In this document: piece by piece, positions 17,381 to 24,464 of the stretch
Layout: the number at the start of each line of letters is the position of its first letter
How positions within the stretch are numbered: position 1 is the stretch's first letter
Assembly (NCBI RefSeq): GCF_947496725.1
Contig: NZ_CANMDS010000002.1
Coordinates: 558,001-622,000, forward strand
Origin: an uncultured Dokdonia sp.
GTDB taxonomy: Bacteria > Bacteroidota > Bacteroidia > Flavobacteriales > Flavobacteriaceae
Direction of reading: 5' to 3'
DNA: 64,000 nt
The notes under the pieces: generated by a model
Database searches by the model: none
What the model was told of the DNA's origin: nothing
What the model saw: the letters and a program-made list of their open reading frames with translations, nothing else
Translations under genes and position numbers: made by a program

Positions 17381-18133
17381 ATGAAAACAGCACTTATTAC
17401 CGGAGCCACCAGTGGTATAGGTAAAGCAACAGCCACTCGATTTGCACAAGAAGGGATACGTCTCATTCTTTGCGGTCGTCGTGAGGAGGTATTAAAAGAA
17501 CTACAAAATGAGCTTGGTAAGCACGTGTCTGTGCACACACTTACATTTGATGTACGTAACAATGAAGATGTTACCACTGCGATAGAAAGTCTGCCAGAAG
17601 ATTTTAATACCATAGATATCTTAATTAACAATGCAGGTAATGCTCACGGTCTGGATCCTATACAAAATGGCTCTATAGATGATTGGGATGCAATGCTCGA
17701 CATTAATGTAAAAGGATTGCTGTATGTGAGTAAAGCAATTATCCCACAGATGACAGCGCGTAAGAGAGGTCATATCATAAATATAGGCTCTACAGCTGGC
17801 AAAGAAGTGTATCCTAATGGCAATGTATACTGTGCAAGTAAGCACGCTGTAGATGCTATAAACCAAGGGATGCGTCTCGATCTTAATAAGCATAACATAC
17901 GTGTGGGAGCCATAAATCCGGGGATGGTAGAAACAGATTTTAGTAAAGTACGTTTTAAAAATGATGAGGATCGAGCAGATAAGGTGTATCAAGGTTTTGA
18001 CTGCCTACAACCAGAAGACATTGCAGACATTATACACTTTACAGTCACCAGACCCTATCACGTAAACATTGCAGATCTCGTCGTGCTCTCCACAGCACAA
18101 GCAAGCTCTACGATAGTTAATAGAAATGACTAG
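17381..18133 (+). CDS. Short-chain dehydrogenase/reductase
   Basis: 250-residue classical SDR. NAD(P) motif TGATSGIG at 7-14, NNAG at 83-86, catalytic Ser137, Tyr150 and Lys154 (YCASK). Arg residues soon after the first strand (CGRREE) suggest NADP preference. It resembles YdfG-type 3-hydroxy acid (serine/allo-threonine) dehydrogenases, though SDR substrate calls from sequence are weak. It follows the aldo/keto reductase by 10 bp. Confidence 0.93.
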   Translation: MKTALITGATSGIGKATATRFAQEGIRLILCGRREEVLKELQNELGKHVSVHTLTFDVRNNEDVTTAIESLPEDFNTIDILINNAGNAHGLDPIQNGSIDDWDAMLDINVKGLLYVSKAIIPQMTARKRGHIINIGSTAGKEVYPNGNVYCASKHAVDAINQGMRLDLNKHNIRVGAINPGMVETDFSKVRFKNDEDRADKVYQGFDCLQPEDIADIIHFTVTRPYHVNIADLVVLSTAQASSTIVNRND

Positions 18134-18156
18134 AATATAACAATGCACAGAGCACG

Positions 18157-19293
18157 ATGATTAATAAACGACTTCTTGTAAAAAATCTTCTCGCTCACAA
18201 TGACGAGAACAGTTTTTATGACAAGAAGCGTAAGATTGACATTAGCAATAAGGAGGGCAAAGCAAAATTTTTAAAACATATCTGTGCGCTGTCTAATAGC
18301 AACCCAAAAAACAATTCGTACATCGTTATAGGGGTAGATGATGGGGAAAATGATATTATGGGCGTGCCGTTTTTTGATGATAGTAAGTTGCAAAACCTCA
18401 TAAACGCATATCTAGATAACCCGCCTATTATCTCTTATGAGAACATACCATTTCCTAACCTTCCGGCAGATAAGGTGGTGGGCCTTGTAACCATTAGAGC
18501 ACAAGATAAACTTACAGCTTTACGTCGCAATATTTGGAAATACTGGGGAGGTACAGTCTTTTTTAGAGATGGCAGTATCTCTATGCCTAAGGTCTTTAAG
18601 TCTGATATAGTAGATGTAAACAGTGACATTGTTGCTGCAATAGAGAGACACGCAAAAAATAGTATTAAACTCACACTAGACGGTGTGATGGATTTTGTAA
18701 ATCATCGTCATAAAGATAGGGATAGCACATATAAAGTCTTTAAAGAGCAGTTTGTACTGTGCTGGGCAGGAGTAAAAAAAGTGGTTAAGGGTGAGACTTA
18801 TTACTCAAGAGTAGATATAGAGCTTATTAATGAGCAGGTAAAACTATTTTACTCTTCGCTGGACGAGGTTTCAATTACCTATGATGAAGATTGTTTTAAG
18901 ATTTTAGAGTATGTGCATCTCGGGGTACAAGAGCAGTTTAAATATTACCCACTAGAAGAGGTTGAGATACGCTTTCGCGAAAGCGGAACCTACACCATTC
19001 ATACAAATTTGGTGTTTGAGCCACCTCAGGTAGATAGAAAGACGTTGTATCATATTTTTAATAATAACAATGTTATTTTTTATAAGCTTAAACGTGGTAT
19101 AGCGCTCAATCAAGGTGAGTGGAAGGATTTATATAATCTATCAAACACATATTTAATTTGTTATCTCAACGGTTTTGATAGTGCAATGCAAAAACTAGTA
19201 GAGCTCAAACCTTTTATGAAAAAGATAAGAGGAGGTGCCTACGGTAGATATCGGGAGACAATGCGTATTTTGAGAAAGGTGAGGTATGAATAA
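18157..19293 (+). CDS. AlbA_2 (Schlafen-like ATP-binding) domain protein
   Basis: 378 residues. The N-terminal 170 residues fit the AlbA_2 domain: an N-terminal stretch that marks a bond of about 30 residues, then FLKHICALSNSNPKNNSYIVIGVDDG with the IGV-D-G core near 58-63. The C-terminal 200 residues are not recognised (IELINEQVKLFYSSLDEV, then a Tyr- and Lys-rich end). AlbA_2 domains occur in transcription regulators and in some defence proteins; no helicase, nuclease or HTH partner is seen here, so I assign no function. A palindrome encodes RFRESG near residue 272. Confidence 0.8.
   Translation: MINKRLLVKNLLAHNDENSFYDKKRKIDISNKEGKAKFLKHICALSNSNPKNNSYIVIGVDDGENDIMGVPFFDDSKLQNLINAYLDNPPIISYENIPFPNLPADKVVGLVTIRAQDKLTALRRNIWKYWGGTVFFRDGSISMPKVFKSDIVDVNSDIVAAIERHAKNSIKLTLDGVMDFVNHRHKDRDSTYKVFKEQFVLCWAGVKKVVKGETYYSRVDIELINEQVKLFYSSLDEVSITYDEDCFKILEYVHLGVQEQFKYYPLEEVEIRFRESGTYTIHTNLVFEPPQVDRKTLYHIFNNNNVIFYKLKRGIALNQGEWKDLYNLSNTYLICYLNGFDSAMQKLVELKPFMKKIRGGAYGRYRETMRILRKVRYE
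18970..18985. repeat. Palindrome copy 8 (full 16-mer), inside the AlbA_2 gene
   Basis: CGCTTTCGCGAAAGCG encodes RFRES, a different frame from the AFAKA copies. Confidence 0.95.
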
Positions 19294-19320
19294 AGTATAA
19301 AAGAAGTACAGTTACGATTT

Positions 19321-20046
19321 ATGAGAACATTAATTTTTGGAGATATACACGGTGGTTTACGTGCCCTAGAGCAAGCTATGGAGAGGGCAAAGGTTACAGT
19401 AGAAGATCATCTCATTTTTTTAGGTGATTATGTAGATGGATGGAGCGAGAGTGCAGAGGTTATAGATAAGCTTATGGAGCTTCAAAAATCAAATAAAACA
19501 ACCTTTATACGAGGCAATCACGATGACCTCGTACAGCAGTGGCTAGAAGGTAAAGAGATGTCGCCTAAGTGGCTACAGCACGGGGGACAAAGCACTATAG
19601 ACTCTTACAGTCGTAGGTCTAAAGAAGAGATCAAGACGCATCTAGATTTTTACAAAACGTTTAAAGACTATCATATAGATGAGCATAATAGAATGTTTTG
19701 TCACGCAGGATTTCAGAACCTTAACGGGCCTGAGCACGAGTGGCACACCACAGTTTTCTTTTGGGATAGAACTTTATGGGAAATGGTATGTGCTATGCGA
19801 GATGATATAGCAGAGAGTGATGCTTTATACCCTAAGCGCTTAAAGCTTTTTACTGAGATATTTATAGGGCATACGCCTACTACTCGTATTAATAAAACAA
19901 CGCCTGTAAATAAAGCTAACGTTTGGAATCTAGACACAGGAGCCGCTTTTAAAGGACCGCTTACCGTAATGGATGTGCATACTAAGGAGTACTGGCAGAG
20001 TGACCCATTACCAACTTTATATCCCAATGAAAATGGTAGAAATTAA
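19321..20046 (+). CDS. Serine/threonine protein phosphatase-type metallophosphoesterase
   Basis: 241-residue calcineurin-like phosphoesterase, bacterial PP1/PP2A-like (ApaH/PrpA) group. Two-metal motifs are present: GDIHGG (Asp8, His10), GDYVDG (Asp36), GNHDD (65-69), HAG (FCHAGFQNLNG) and GHTPTTR. The substrate could be a phosphoprotein or a dinucleotide. It lies 27 bp after the AlbA_2 gene on the same strand. Confidence 0.92.
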   Translation: MRTLIFGDIHGGLRALEQAMERAKVTVEDHLIFLGDYVDGWSESAEVIDKLMELQKSNKTTFIRGNHDDLVQQWLEGKEMSPKWLQHGGQSTIDSYSRRSKEEIKTHLDFYKTFKDYHIDEHNRMFCHAGFQNLNGPEHEWHTTVFFWDRTLWEMVCAMRDDIAESDALYPKRLKLFTEIFIGHTPTTRINKTTPVNKANVWNLDTGAAFKGPLTVMDVHTKEYWQSDPLPTLYPNENGRN

Positions 20047-20154
20047 CTACAAGTATCTCATAAAGATGCGGTCATTTTTTTAATAGATATTGAGCGTGTG
20101 TTATAAAATAGTTGGTTTTTGAATTGTCTGTATCTTTAACCCAAATAGCATTGT

Positions 20155-21345
20155 ATGAATTTTAGCGCACAGCCGCATATTGCGAGATGGTTTATTATCA
20201 TCTCATCGCTTATCATTACCACACTCATCTTGTGGAATGTGTCGCTATTTTTTGATCAACTTAAAGATGCAGAGCAGTCTAAGGTAGAGATTTATGCTGC
20301 CGCAATGAGAGCCCTTGCAAATACAAGTGAGGTTGACCTAGAAAGTCGTAATAGAGATACCCGCATATTATCTAATGAGCTTACCTCTTTACAAAGCCTT
20401 ATCATAAGTGATAATAGAACAATCCCATTATTACTGTATCAACTAGAGGCAGATACTTTTGTGCCTCAAAATATTCCAGATGCAGATAAGCTCTCGCAAG
20501 AAGATTTGAGACAGCTAGCCGAAGAGTATGCCCTGGTAAATGAACCTATTGCTATCACCTTTGACGGCGTAGAGGAGCAAACACTATATTATGGCAACTC
20601 GGCTATTATAAACCAGATCAAGTACTTTCCTATTGCCCTTATCGTGATAGTTATTCTCTTTATAGCCTTAATTTACTTTTACTATCTCACCTCAAAAGCG
20701 GGTTCTCAAAACTTACTATGGGCTGGGATGGCAAAAGAAACAGCACACCAGATAGGGACACCACTCTCATCACTCGTAGGATGGACAGAAATTCTCAAAA
20801 CAGAAAATGTAGATCCAGACTATATTGCAGAGATGACTAAAGATATTAATAGGCTTGAGACTATTACAAATCGTTTTAGTAAAATAGGCTCTGTGCCAGA
20901 TCTTAAAAAAGTAGACCTCATTGCAGAGACGCAAGAGGCTTATGATTATTTAAGCAAGCGCAGCTCAAAACTTATCACCTTTACACTAGACATCCCACAA
21001 GGGCAACTACCAGTAATGCTTAATAAAGAACTATATGGCTGGACATTTGAAAATCTCATAAAAAATGCCATAGATGCGATGAAGGGTAAAGGTGCGTTAA
21101 CCATTACTATCACTCGTGATACACGCTTTGCGATTGTTCAAATTACAGATACGGGTAAAGGCATTGCTAAGTCTAAGTTTAATAAAATCTTTGAACCAGG
21201 TTTTACCACAAAAAAAAGAGGGTGGGGACTAGGCCTATCACTCGCAAGACGTATCATAGAAGAGTATCACGATGGCCGCATTAAAGTACTGGAGTCTGAG
21301 GTTAATAAAGGAACAACAATGCAAATAGCTTTACGTCTCGCATAA
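20155..21345 (+). CDS. Sensor histidine kinase
   Basis: 396 residues: membrane helix 12-33, a periplasmic sensing region of about 120 residues, second helix 158-177, then the kinase core. The H-box has His198 (KETAHQIGTPLSSLVGW), the N-box Asn304 (LIKNAIDAM), G1 DTGKGI at 332-337, and G2 GWGLGLSLA at 356-364. There is no adjacent response regulator, so it is an orphan kinase. Its stop overlaps the NUDIX gene start (TAATG), so translation is probably coupled. Confidence 0.93.
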   Translation: MNFSAQPHIARWFIIISSLIITTLILWNVSLFFDQLKDAEQSKVEIYAAAMRALANTSEVDLESRNRDTRILSNELTSLQSLIISDNRTIPLLLYQLEADTFVPQNIPDADKLSQEDLRQLAEEYALVNEPIAITFDGVEEQTLYYGNSAIINQIKYFPIALIVIVILFIALIYFYYLTSKAGSQNLLWAGMAKETAHQIGTPLSSLVGWTEILKTENVDPDYIAEMTKDINRLETITNRFSKIGSVPDLKKVDLIAETQEAYDYLSKRSSKLITFTLDIPQGQLPVMLNKELYGWTFENLIKNAIDAMKGKGALTITITRDTRFAIVQITDTGKGIAKSKFNKIFEPGFTTKKRGWGLGLSLARRIIEEYHDGRIKVLESEVNKGTTMQIALRLA

Positions 21346-21935
21346 TGAGTAATCGAATAAAAAACGTAGCAGAAGAGATCATAAGTGATGAGTGGGCAAC
21401 GCTAAAAAAAGTAACCTACAGTTATCAAAACCAAGACCAATCTTGGAGCGATGTAAAGCGCGAGGTATATGACAGAGGCCACGGAGCCTGTGCCTTGCTT
21501 TATAATGTAAAAAAGCAAACGGTCATTCTCATAAAACAGTTTAGACTACCTGCATATCTTGCTGGAGACAATGGTTTTTTAACAGAAGTGCCTGCCGGTA
21601 TTATAGAAGACGAGGCGCCAGAGCAAGCCATTATACGTGAGATAGAGGAGGAGACCGGTTATGTTATACCAGCACTTACTAGTGTGGGTGATATTTTTAC
21701 CTCTCCTGGAGCGGTAACAGAGCGCATTTTTCTATTTGTAGCACCTTATGATGATGCTCAAAAAGTAACGGATGGTGGCGGTCTAGATAGTGAAAACGAA
21801 GATATTGAGGTGGTTGAGTACGCTTTCGCGAAAGCGTTACAAGACGTAAAAAAAGGTGTTATTAAAGATGCCAAAACAATTATCTTATTACAGCACCTGG
21901 CACTCTCTGGTGTGATGAAAACATCCAATTTGTAA
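21345..21935 (+). CDS. NUDIX hydrolase, NudK-like
   Basis: 196 residues resembling GDP-mannose pyrophosphatase/ADP-ribose pyrophosphatase enzymes. The Nudix box G-x5-E-x7-REIEEETG begins at Gly85, and the preceding VILIKQFRLPAYL and following SPGAVTERIFLFVA segments fit NudK. It would hydrolyse a nucleoside-diphosphate sugar in the cytosol. It overlaps the histidine kinase stop by 1 bp. A full palindrome encodes YAFAKAL near residues 159-165 in the C-terminal helix, at the normal position without changing family length. Confidence 0.92.
   Translation: MSNRIKNVAEEIISDEWATLKKVTYSYQNQDQSWSDVKREVYDRGHGACALLYNVKKQTVILIKQFRLPAYLAGDNGFLTEVPAGIIEDEAPEQAIIREIEEETGYVIPALTSVGDIFTSPGAVTERIFLFVAPYDDAQKVTDGGGLDSENEDIEVVEYAFAKALQDVKKGVIKDAKTIILLQHLALSGVMKTSNL
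21821..21836. repeat. Palindrome copy 9 (full 16-mer), inside the NUDIX gene
   Basis: CGCTTTCGCGAAAGCG encodes AFAKA in the C-terminal helix of the hydrolase. Confidence 0.95.
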
Positions 21936-21955
21936 CGTGCAAGCGTATCACATTT

Positions 21956-22300
21956 ATGAAAACAACTTATAAAACCATACATACGGCTGCCTTGCAGTGC
22001 AACTGCCCAGAGTGTTATAGTAATAGTGGCTTAGAGTTAAGCTTTAAACAGGAGTGGAAAGATACCTTCTGGTCAAAAAAGGCAACAGATGTCGTGAGAG
22101 AAGAGTTGGTTTGTAAACATTGCGATTTTCCTATCTACCCCGTAAGCTGGACCGAAGATATTGAGCGCCTTTATGAGTACCATAATAAGCTTGCCAAAAA
22201 GGAAACGTATAAAAAATTAAAAGCCCAAACCTATATTATAGGACTTGGACTTTTAGTTATTTTATGTGTCGTTATTTATGGAGTAATAACATATTACTAG
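21956..22300 (+). CDS. Small Cys-rich protein with C-terminal membrane anchor
   Basis: 114 residues. Two cysteine clusters, CNCPEC near 15-20 and CKHC near 57-60, suggest a zinc ribbon. A helical charged stretch precedes a single C-terminal membrane helix (about 92-112, YIIGLGLLVILCVVIYGVI), so the ribbon faces the cytosol. No name is recognised. It lies 20 bp after the NUDIX gene and ends 8 bp before the convergent HIT gene. Confidence 0.75.
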   Translation: MKTTYKTIHTAALQCNCPECYSNSGLELSFKQEWKDTFWSKKATDVVREELVCKHCDFPIYPVSWTEDIERLYEYHNKLAKKETYKKLKAQTYIIGLGLLVILCVVIYGVITYY

Positions 22301-22307
22301 TAGTATT

Positions 22308-22697
22308 CTATAAAGCTTTCTTTATATCACTTATAAGCTCCTTAAATTTATCATCTGTAAGAGATACTTTTTTTTCAAATCTTATGTCATCCATATCTTG
22401 TAGCGGGATGAGGTGTACGTGCACGTGTGGTACTTCAAGACCTATGACAGATACGCCTACACGTTTACAAGGAACTGCCTTCTCTAGAGCGATTGCTACC
22501 TTGCGAGAAAAACGCATCAGGTCAAGATACTCTTGTTCCTCTAGGTCAAAAATCTTGTTAACCTCTTTTTTAGGGATACAAAGGGTGTGACCTTTTGCAT
22601 TAGGGTTTATATCTAGTATTGCGATATGCTTATCATCCTCTGCAACAATGTGGCCGGGGATTTCTCGGTTTATGATTTTTGTAAAAATGCTTGACAT
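22308..22697 (-). CDS. HIT family protein (HINT-like hydrolase)
   Basis: 129-residue histidine-triad protein of the HINT branch: N-terminal TKIINREIPGHIVAEDD, then NPNAKGHTLCIPKKE, and the active triad HVHVH at 91-95 followed by LIP. The family hydrolyses purine nucleoside phosphoramidates and similar compounds. It lies downstream of greA and the four-helix-bundle gene on the same strand, an order seen with greA in other Bacteroidetes, but a 137-bp tandem-repeat tract separates it from them here. Confidence 0.94.
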   Translation of the reverse strand: MSSIFTKIINREIPGHIVAEDDKHIAILDINPNAKGHTLCIPKKEVNKIFDLEEQEYLDLMRFSRKVAIALEKAVPCKRVGVSVIGLEVPHVHVHLIPLQDMDDIRFEKKVSLTDDKFKELISDIKKAL

Positions 22698-22701
22698 ATG
22701 T

Positions 22702-22826
22702 AGAAATTGAAATTGAAATTGAAACTGAACTTGAAATTGAACTTGAAACTGAAATTGGACTCGAAACTGAAATTGAACTCGAAACTGAAATTGAACTCGA
22801 AACTGAAATAGAACTTGAACCTTGAA
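22702..22826 (+). repeat. Degenerate hexamer tandem repeat, left arm of inverted pair
   Basis: About twenty imperfect 6-bp units drawn from GAAATT, GAAACT, GAACTT and GAACTC run from just outside the HIT start codon to the end of the four-helix-bundle gene. A higher-order 18-bp unit (GAAATTGAACTCGAAACT) repeats at least twice near 22760-22805. The reverse complement of part of this array appears on the other side of the gene at 23205-23240, including TTGAACTCGAAA. Confidence 0.9.
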
Positions 22827-22834
22827 CAGTTTCC

Positions 22835-23185
22835 TTAATTACTATTTTTAATCCTGGTGACGATAATTCTTATGAGTTGGTCGTTTTCATCTCTTAGCGT
22901 GTTGAGGCTATTTTCAGGTAATATATTTGCTTTTACTTGAATGTTGAGATTTCGCAAACTTTCACTAAGTTCTTTTAAACATATTCTGAGCTTATGAATC
23001 TTATCTTTAGCGGTTCCAGCTCCTAAAGCTTCTCCATAGTTGAGAGCAGAAGAGCAAGAAGAACGTATGAGTTGCTTGGCTAGATATTCTCCGGCAAATG
23101 ATGAAGGCTTATTGTTGTAAAGTATAATAATCGCAGCAGCAAAATCTTCCAGTCGCTCACTTAAATCGAAAGGTTTGTCGCTCAT
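22835..23185 (-). CDS. Four-helix-bundle protein (23S rRNA intervening-sequence family)
   Basis: 116 residues, all helical, matching the S23/IVS family (TIGR02436): DFAAAIIILYNNKPSSFAGEYLAKQLIRSSCSSALNYGEA, then KIHKLRICLKELSESLRNL. Members are encoded in insertions within 23S rRNA genes of several bacteria and also as stand-alone genes in Bacteroidetes. The function is unknown; a relative, bAvd, binds the reverse transcriptase of diversity-generating retroelements. No reverse transcriptase or rRNA is nearby. The gene sits between greA and the HIT gene and is bracketed by inverted hexamer repeats, so its RNA could place the ORF in the loop of a long stem. Confidence 0.88.
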   Translation of the reverse strand: MSDKPFDLSERLEDFAAAIIILYNNKPSSFAGEYLAKQLIRSSCSSALNYGEALGAGTAKDKIHKLRICLKELSESLRNLNIQVKANILPENSLNTLRDENDQLIRIIVTRIKNSN

Positions 23186-23204
23186 ACTATAATTATTTAG
23201 CCAA

Positions 23205-23240
23205 CTTCATTTTGTAACTTCAATTTCGAGTTCAACTTAG
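23205..23240 (-). repeat. Right arm of inverted hexamer repeat pair
   Basis: On the minus strand this reads AAGTTGAACTCGAAATTGAA and so matches the composition and order of the left array (22702-22826). Together the arms flank the four-helix-bundle gene. Confidence 0.75.
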
Positions 23241-23244
23241 TTCG

Positions 23245-23721
23245 TTAGTCTCTAGTGATTGATACTACGTCAAATTTCATTATTCCGCTAGGCACTTGTA
23301 TTTCGGCAACGTCACCTACTTCTTTGCCTAGAAGTCCTTTACCTATAGGTGAGTCTACAGAGATAAGTCCTTTCTTGATGTCGGCTTCATTTTGAGCTAC
23401 TAGTTTGTAGGTCATTGTCGCGCCGTTAGTCTGGTTTTTAATTTTTACGGTAGAGTGTACCAGCACCTTTGAGGTGTCTAGTTGCGACTCGTCTATAATG
23501 CGCGCGTTTGAGGCAAGTTCCTCTAGTTTTGAGATACGCATTTCTAGCATTCCTTGTGCTTCTTTGGCAGCATCATATTCGGCATTTTCACTCAGATCTC
23601 CCTTGTCACGTGCATCTGCAATATCTTGTGATGCCTTAGGGCGCTCTACATCACGTAGGTGATTAAGTTCGTCTTTAAGTTTTTTAAGTCCTTCTGGGGT
23701 ATAGTAATTTACCTTGCTCAT
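23245..23721 (-). CDS. greA: Transcription elongation factor GreA
   Basis: 158 residues. It binds the secondary channel of RNA polymerase and stimulates cleavage of backtracked RNA. The N-terminal coiled coil (about 8-75) has the tip motif GDLSENAEYDAAKEAQ (41-56), matching the functional acidic residues of GreA. The C-terminal FKBP-like domain includes SPIGKGLLGKEVGDVAEI. Upstream, a strong hairpin plus U-run (23780-23801) sits in the probable leader, suggesting premature termination as a control. Downstream lies the four-helix-bundle gene. Confidence 0.97.
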   Translation of the reverse strand: MSKVNYYTPEGLKKLKDELNHLRDVERPKASQDIADARDKGDLSENAEYDAAKEAQGMLEMRISKLEELASNARIIDESQLDTSKVLVHSTVKIKNQTNGATMTYKLVAQNEADIKKGLISVDSPIGKGLLGKEVGDVAEIQVPSGIMKFDVVSITRD

Positions 23722-23779
23722 AATAGATCCGGTTTTTAGTATAATTAGTATTAAAATGATGTGTCAATCTCTCAAACAC

Positions 23780-23801
23780 AAAAAAAGTCCCTCTTCGGGA
23801 C
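23780..23801 (-). terminator. Terminator hairpin in the greA leader (possible attenuator)
   Basis: On the minus strand GTCCC-GAAGA-GGGAC is followed directly by TTTTTTT (23786 down to 23780). No minus-strand gene lies upstream, so the hairpin sits about 60 nt before greA in its own leader. A -7-like TATATTCG on the minus strand just upstream (about 23812-23819) would start transcription nearly at the hairpin. E. coli greA also has a leader terminator, which yields the GraL RNAs. Confidence 0.7.
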
Positions 23802-23879
23802 GTGCCTTACGAATATACGAAATATTTTAAATCCTTTCTCGTTTTATAGTACCTTGCGAGCTTTATAGGATTAAAATTA

Positions 23880-23895
23880 CGCTTTCGCGAAAGCG
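23880..23895. repeat. Palindrome copy 10 (full 16-mer), divergent intergenic
   Basis: CGCTTTCGCGAAAGCG in the shared upstream region of greA (-) and the lipoprotein gene (+), 17 bp before the latter's ATG. Confidence 0.95.
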
Positions 23896-23911
23896 TATCA
23901 AAAACAATATT

Positions 23912-24334
23912 ATGCGTCACATTTGTGCTTTACTTTTTACTCTAGTTCTTATTACTTCTTGTTCTGAAAGTGATGATGGCGGCCAGCGCAATCCCTTCTT
24001 GCTAGATGTAAATTTTTCTACACAACTTAGTGCGATACAGGTGCTCGATCTTGAGATACCTAGTAACCCTATTTATGTGTCTAATGGTGGTTTGAGAGGT
24101 TTTTTTGTAATTAACACCGGTAGTGGTCTTATTGCCTGGGAAGCATCAGATCCTAACCACGCTCCAAACGACTGCTCTAGAATGGTGATAAACGGTATAA
24201 ACGTTTTCTGCCAGTGTGATGATGCGCATAGTTATAACTTATTTACAGGGCAGTCTAATGATGAGGTGTTGCCTTACACGATGCTTAATTACAGAGTAAA
24301 TGAATCTGGAGGAACGATTACCGTGTTTAATTAA
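23912..24334 (+). CDS. Lipoprotein with degenerate Rieske-like domain
   Basis: 140 residues. The signal peptide ends in a lipobox LITSC (Cys17), followed by acidic residues. The rest resembles small Rieske-like lipoproteins of flavobacteria: IAWEASDPNHAPNDCS, then FCQCDDAHSYNLFTGQ. True Rieske proteins bind 2Fe-2S through two C-x-H pairs; here the first pair reads D-x-N-H and the second C-x4-H, so cluster binding is doubtful. Expected location: outer or inner membrane, periplasmic face. It is followed by a perfect 15-bp terminator stem. Confidence 0.75.
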   Translation: MRHICALLFTLVLITSCSESDDGGQRNPFLLDVNFSTQLSAIQVLDLEIPSNPIYVSNGGLRGFFVINTGSGLIAWEASDPNHAPNDCSRMVINGINVFCQCDDAHSYNLFTGQSNDEVLPYTMLNYRVNESGGTITVFN

Positions 24335-24337
24335 ATG

Positions 24338-24370
24338 AAAAGAAGCCATCTTAACAAGATGGCTTCTTTT
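24338..24370. terminator. Bidirectional terminator
   Basis: A perfect 15-bp stem (24338-24352 with 24356-24370, loop AAC), A-rich before and T-rich after. It serves the lipoprotein gene and perhaps the convergent TonB receptor gene. Confidence 0.9.
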
Positions 24371-24464
24371 GTTACAAAGTGTATTACAGTCCCCCAACTG
24401 CTACAAATTGTTGATTATTTGACACTTAAAGTAAGCTAAAAAAACATAAATTCAAAATTTAGTT

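Noticed and set aside
22702-22826. Hexamer array as a CRISPR array or coding repeat
   Set aside because: Units are 6 bp, degenerate and without spacers, and no frame across them matches a neighbouring gene.
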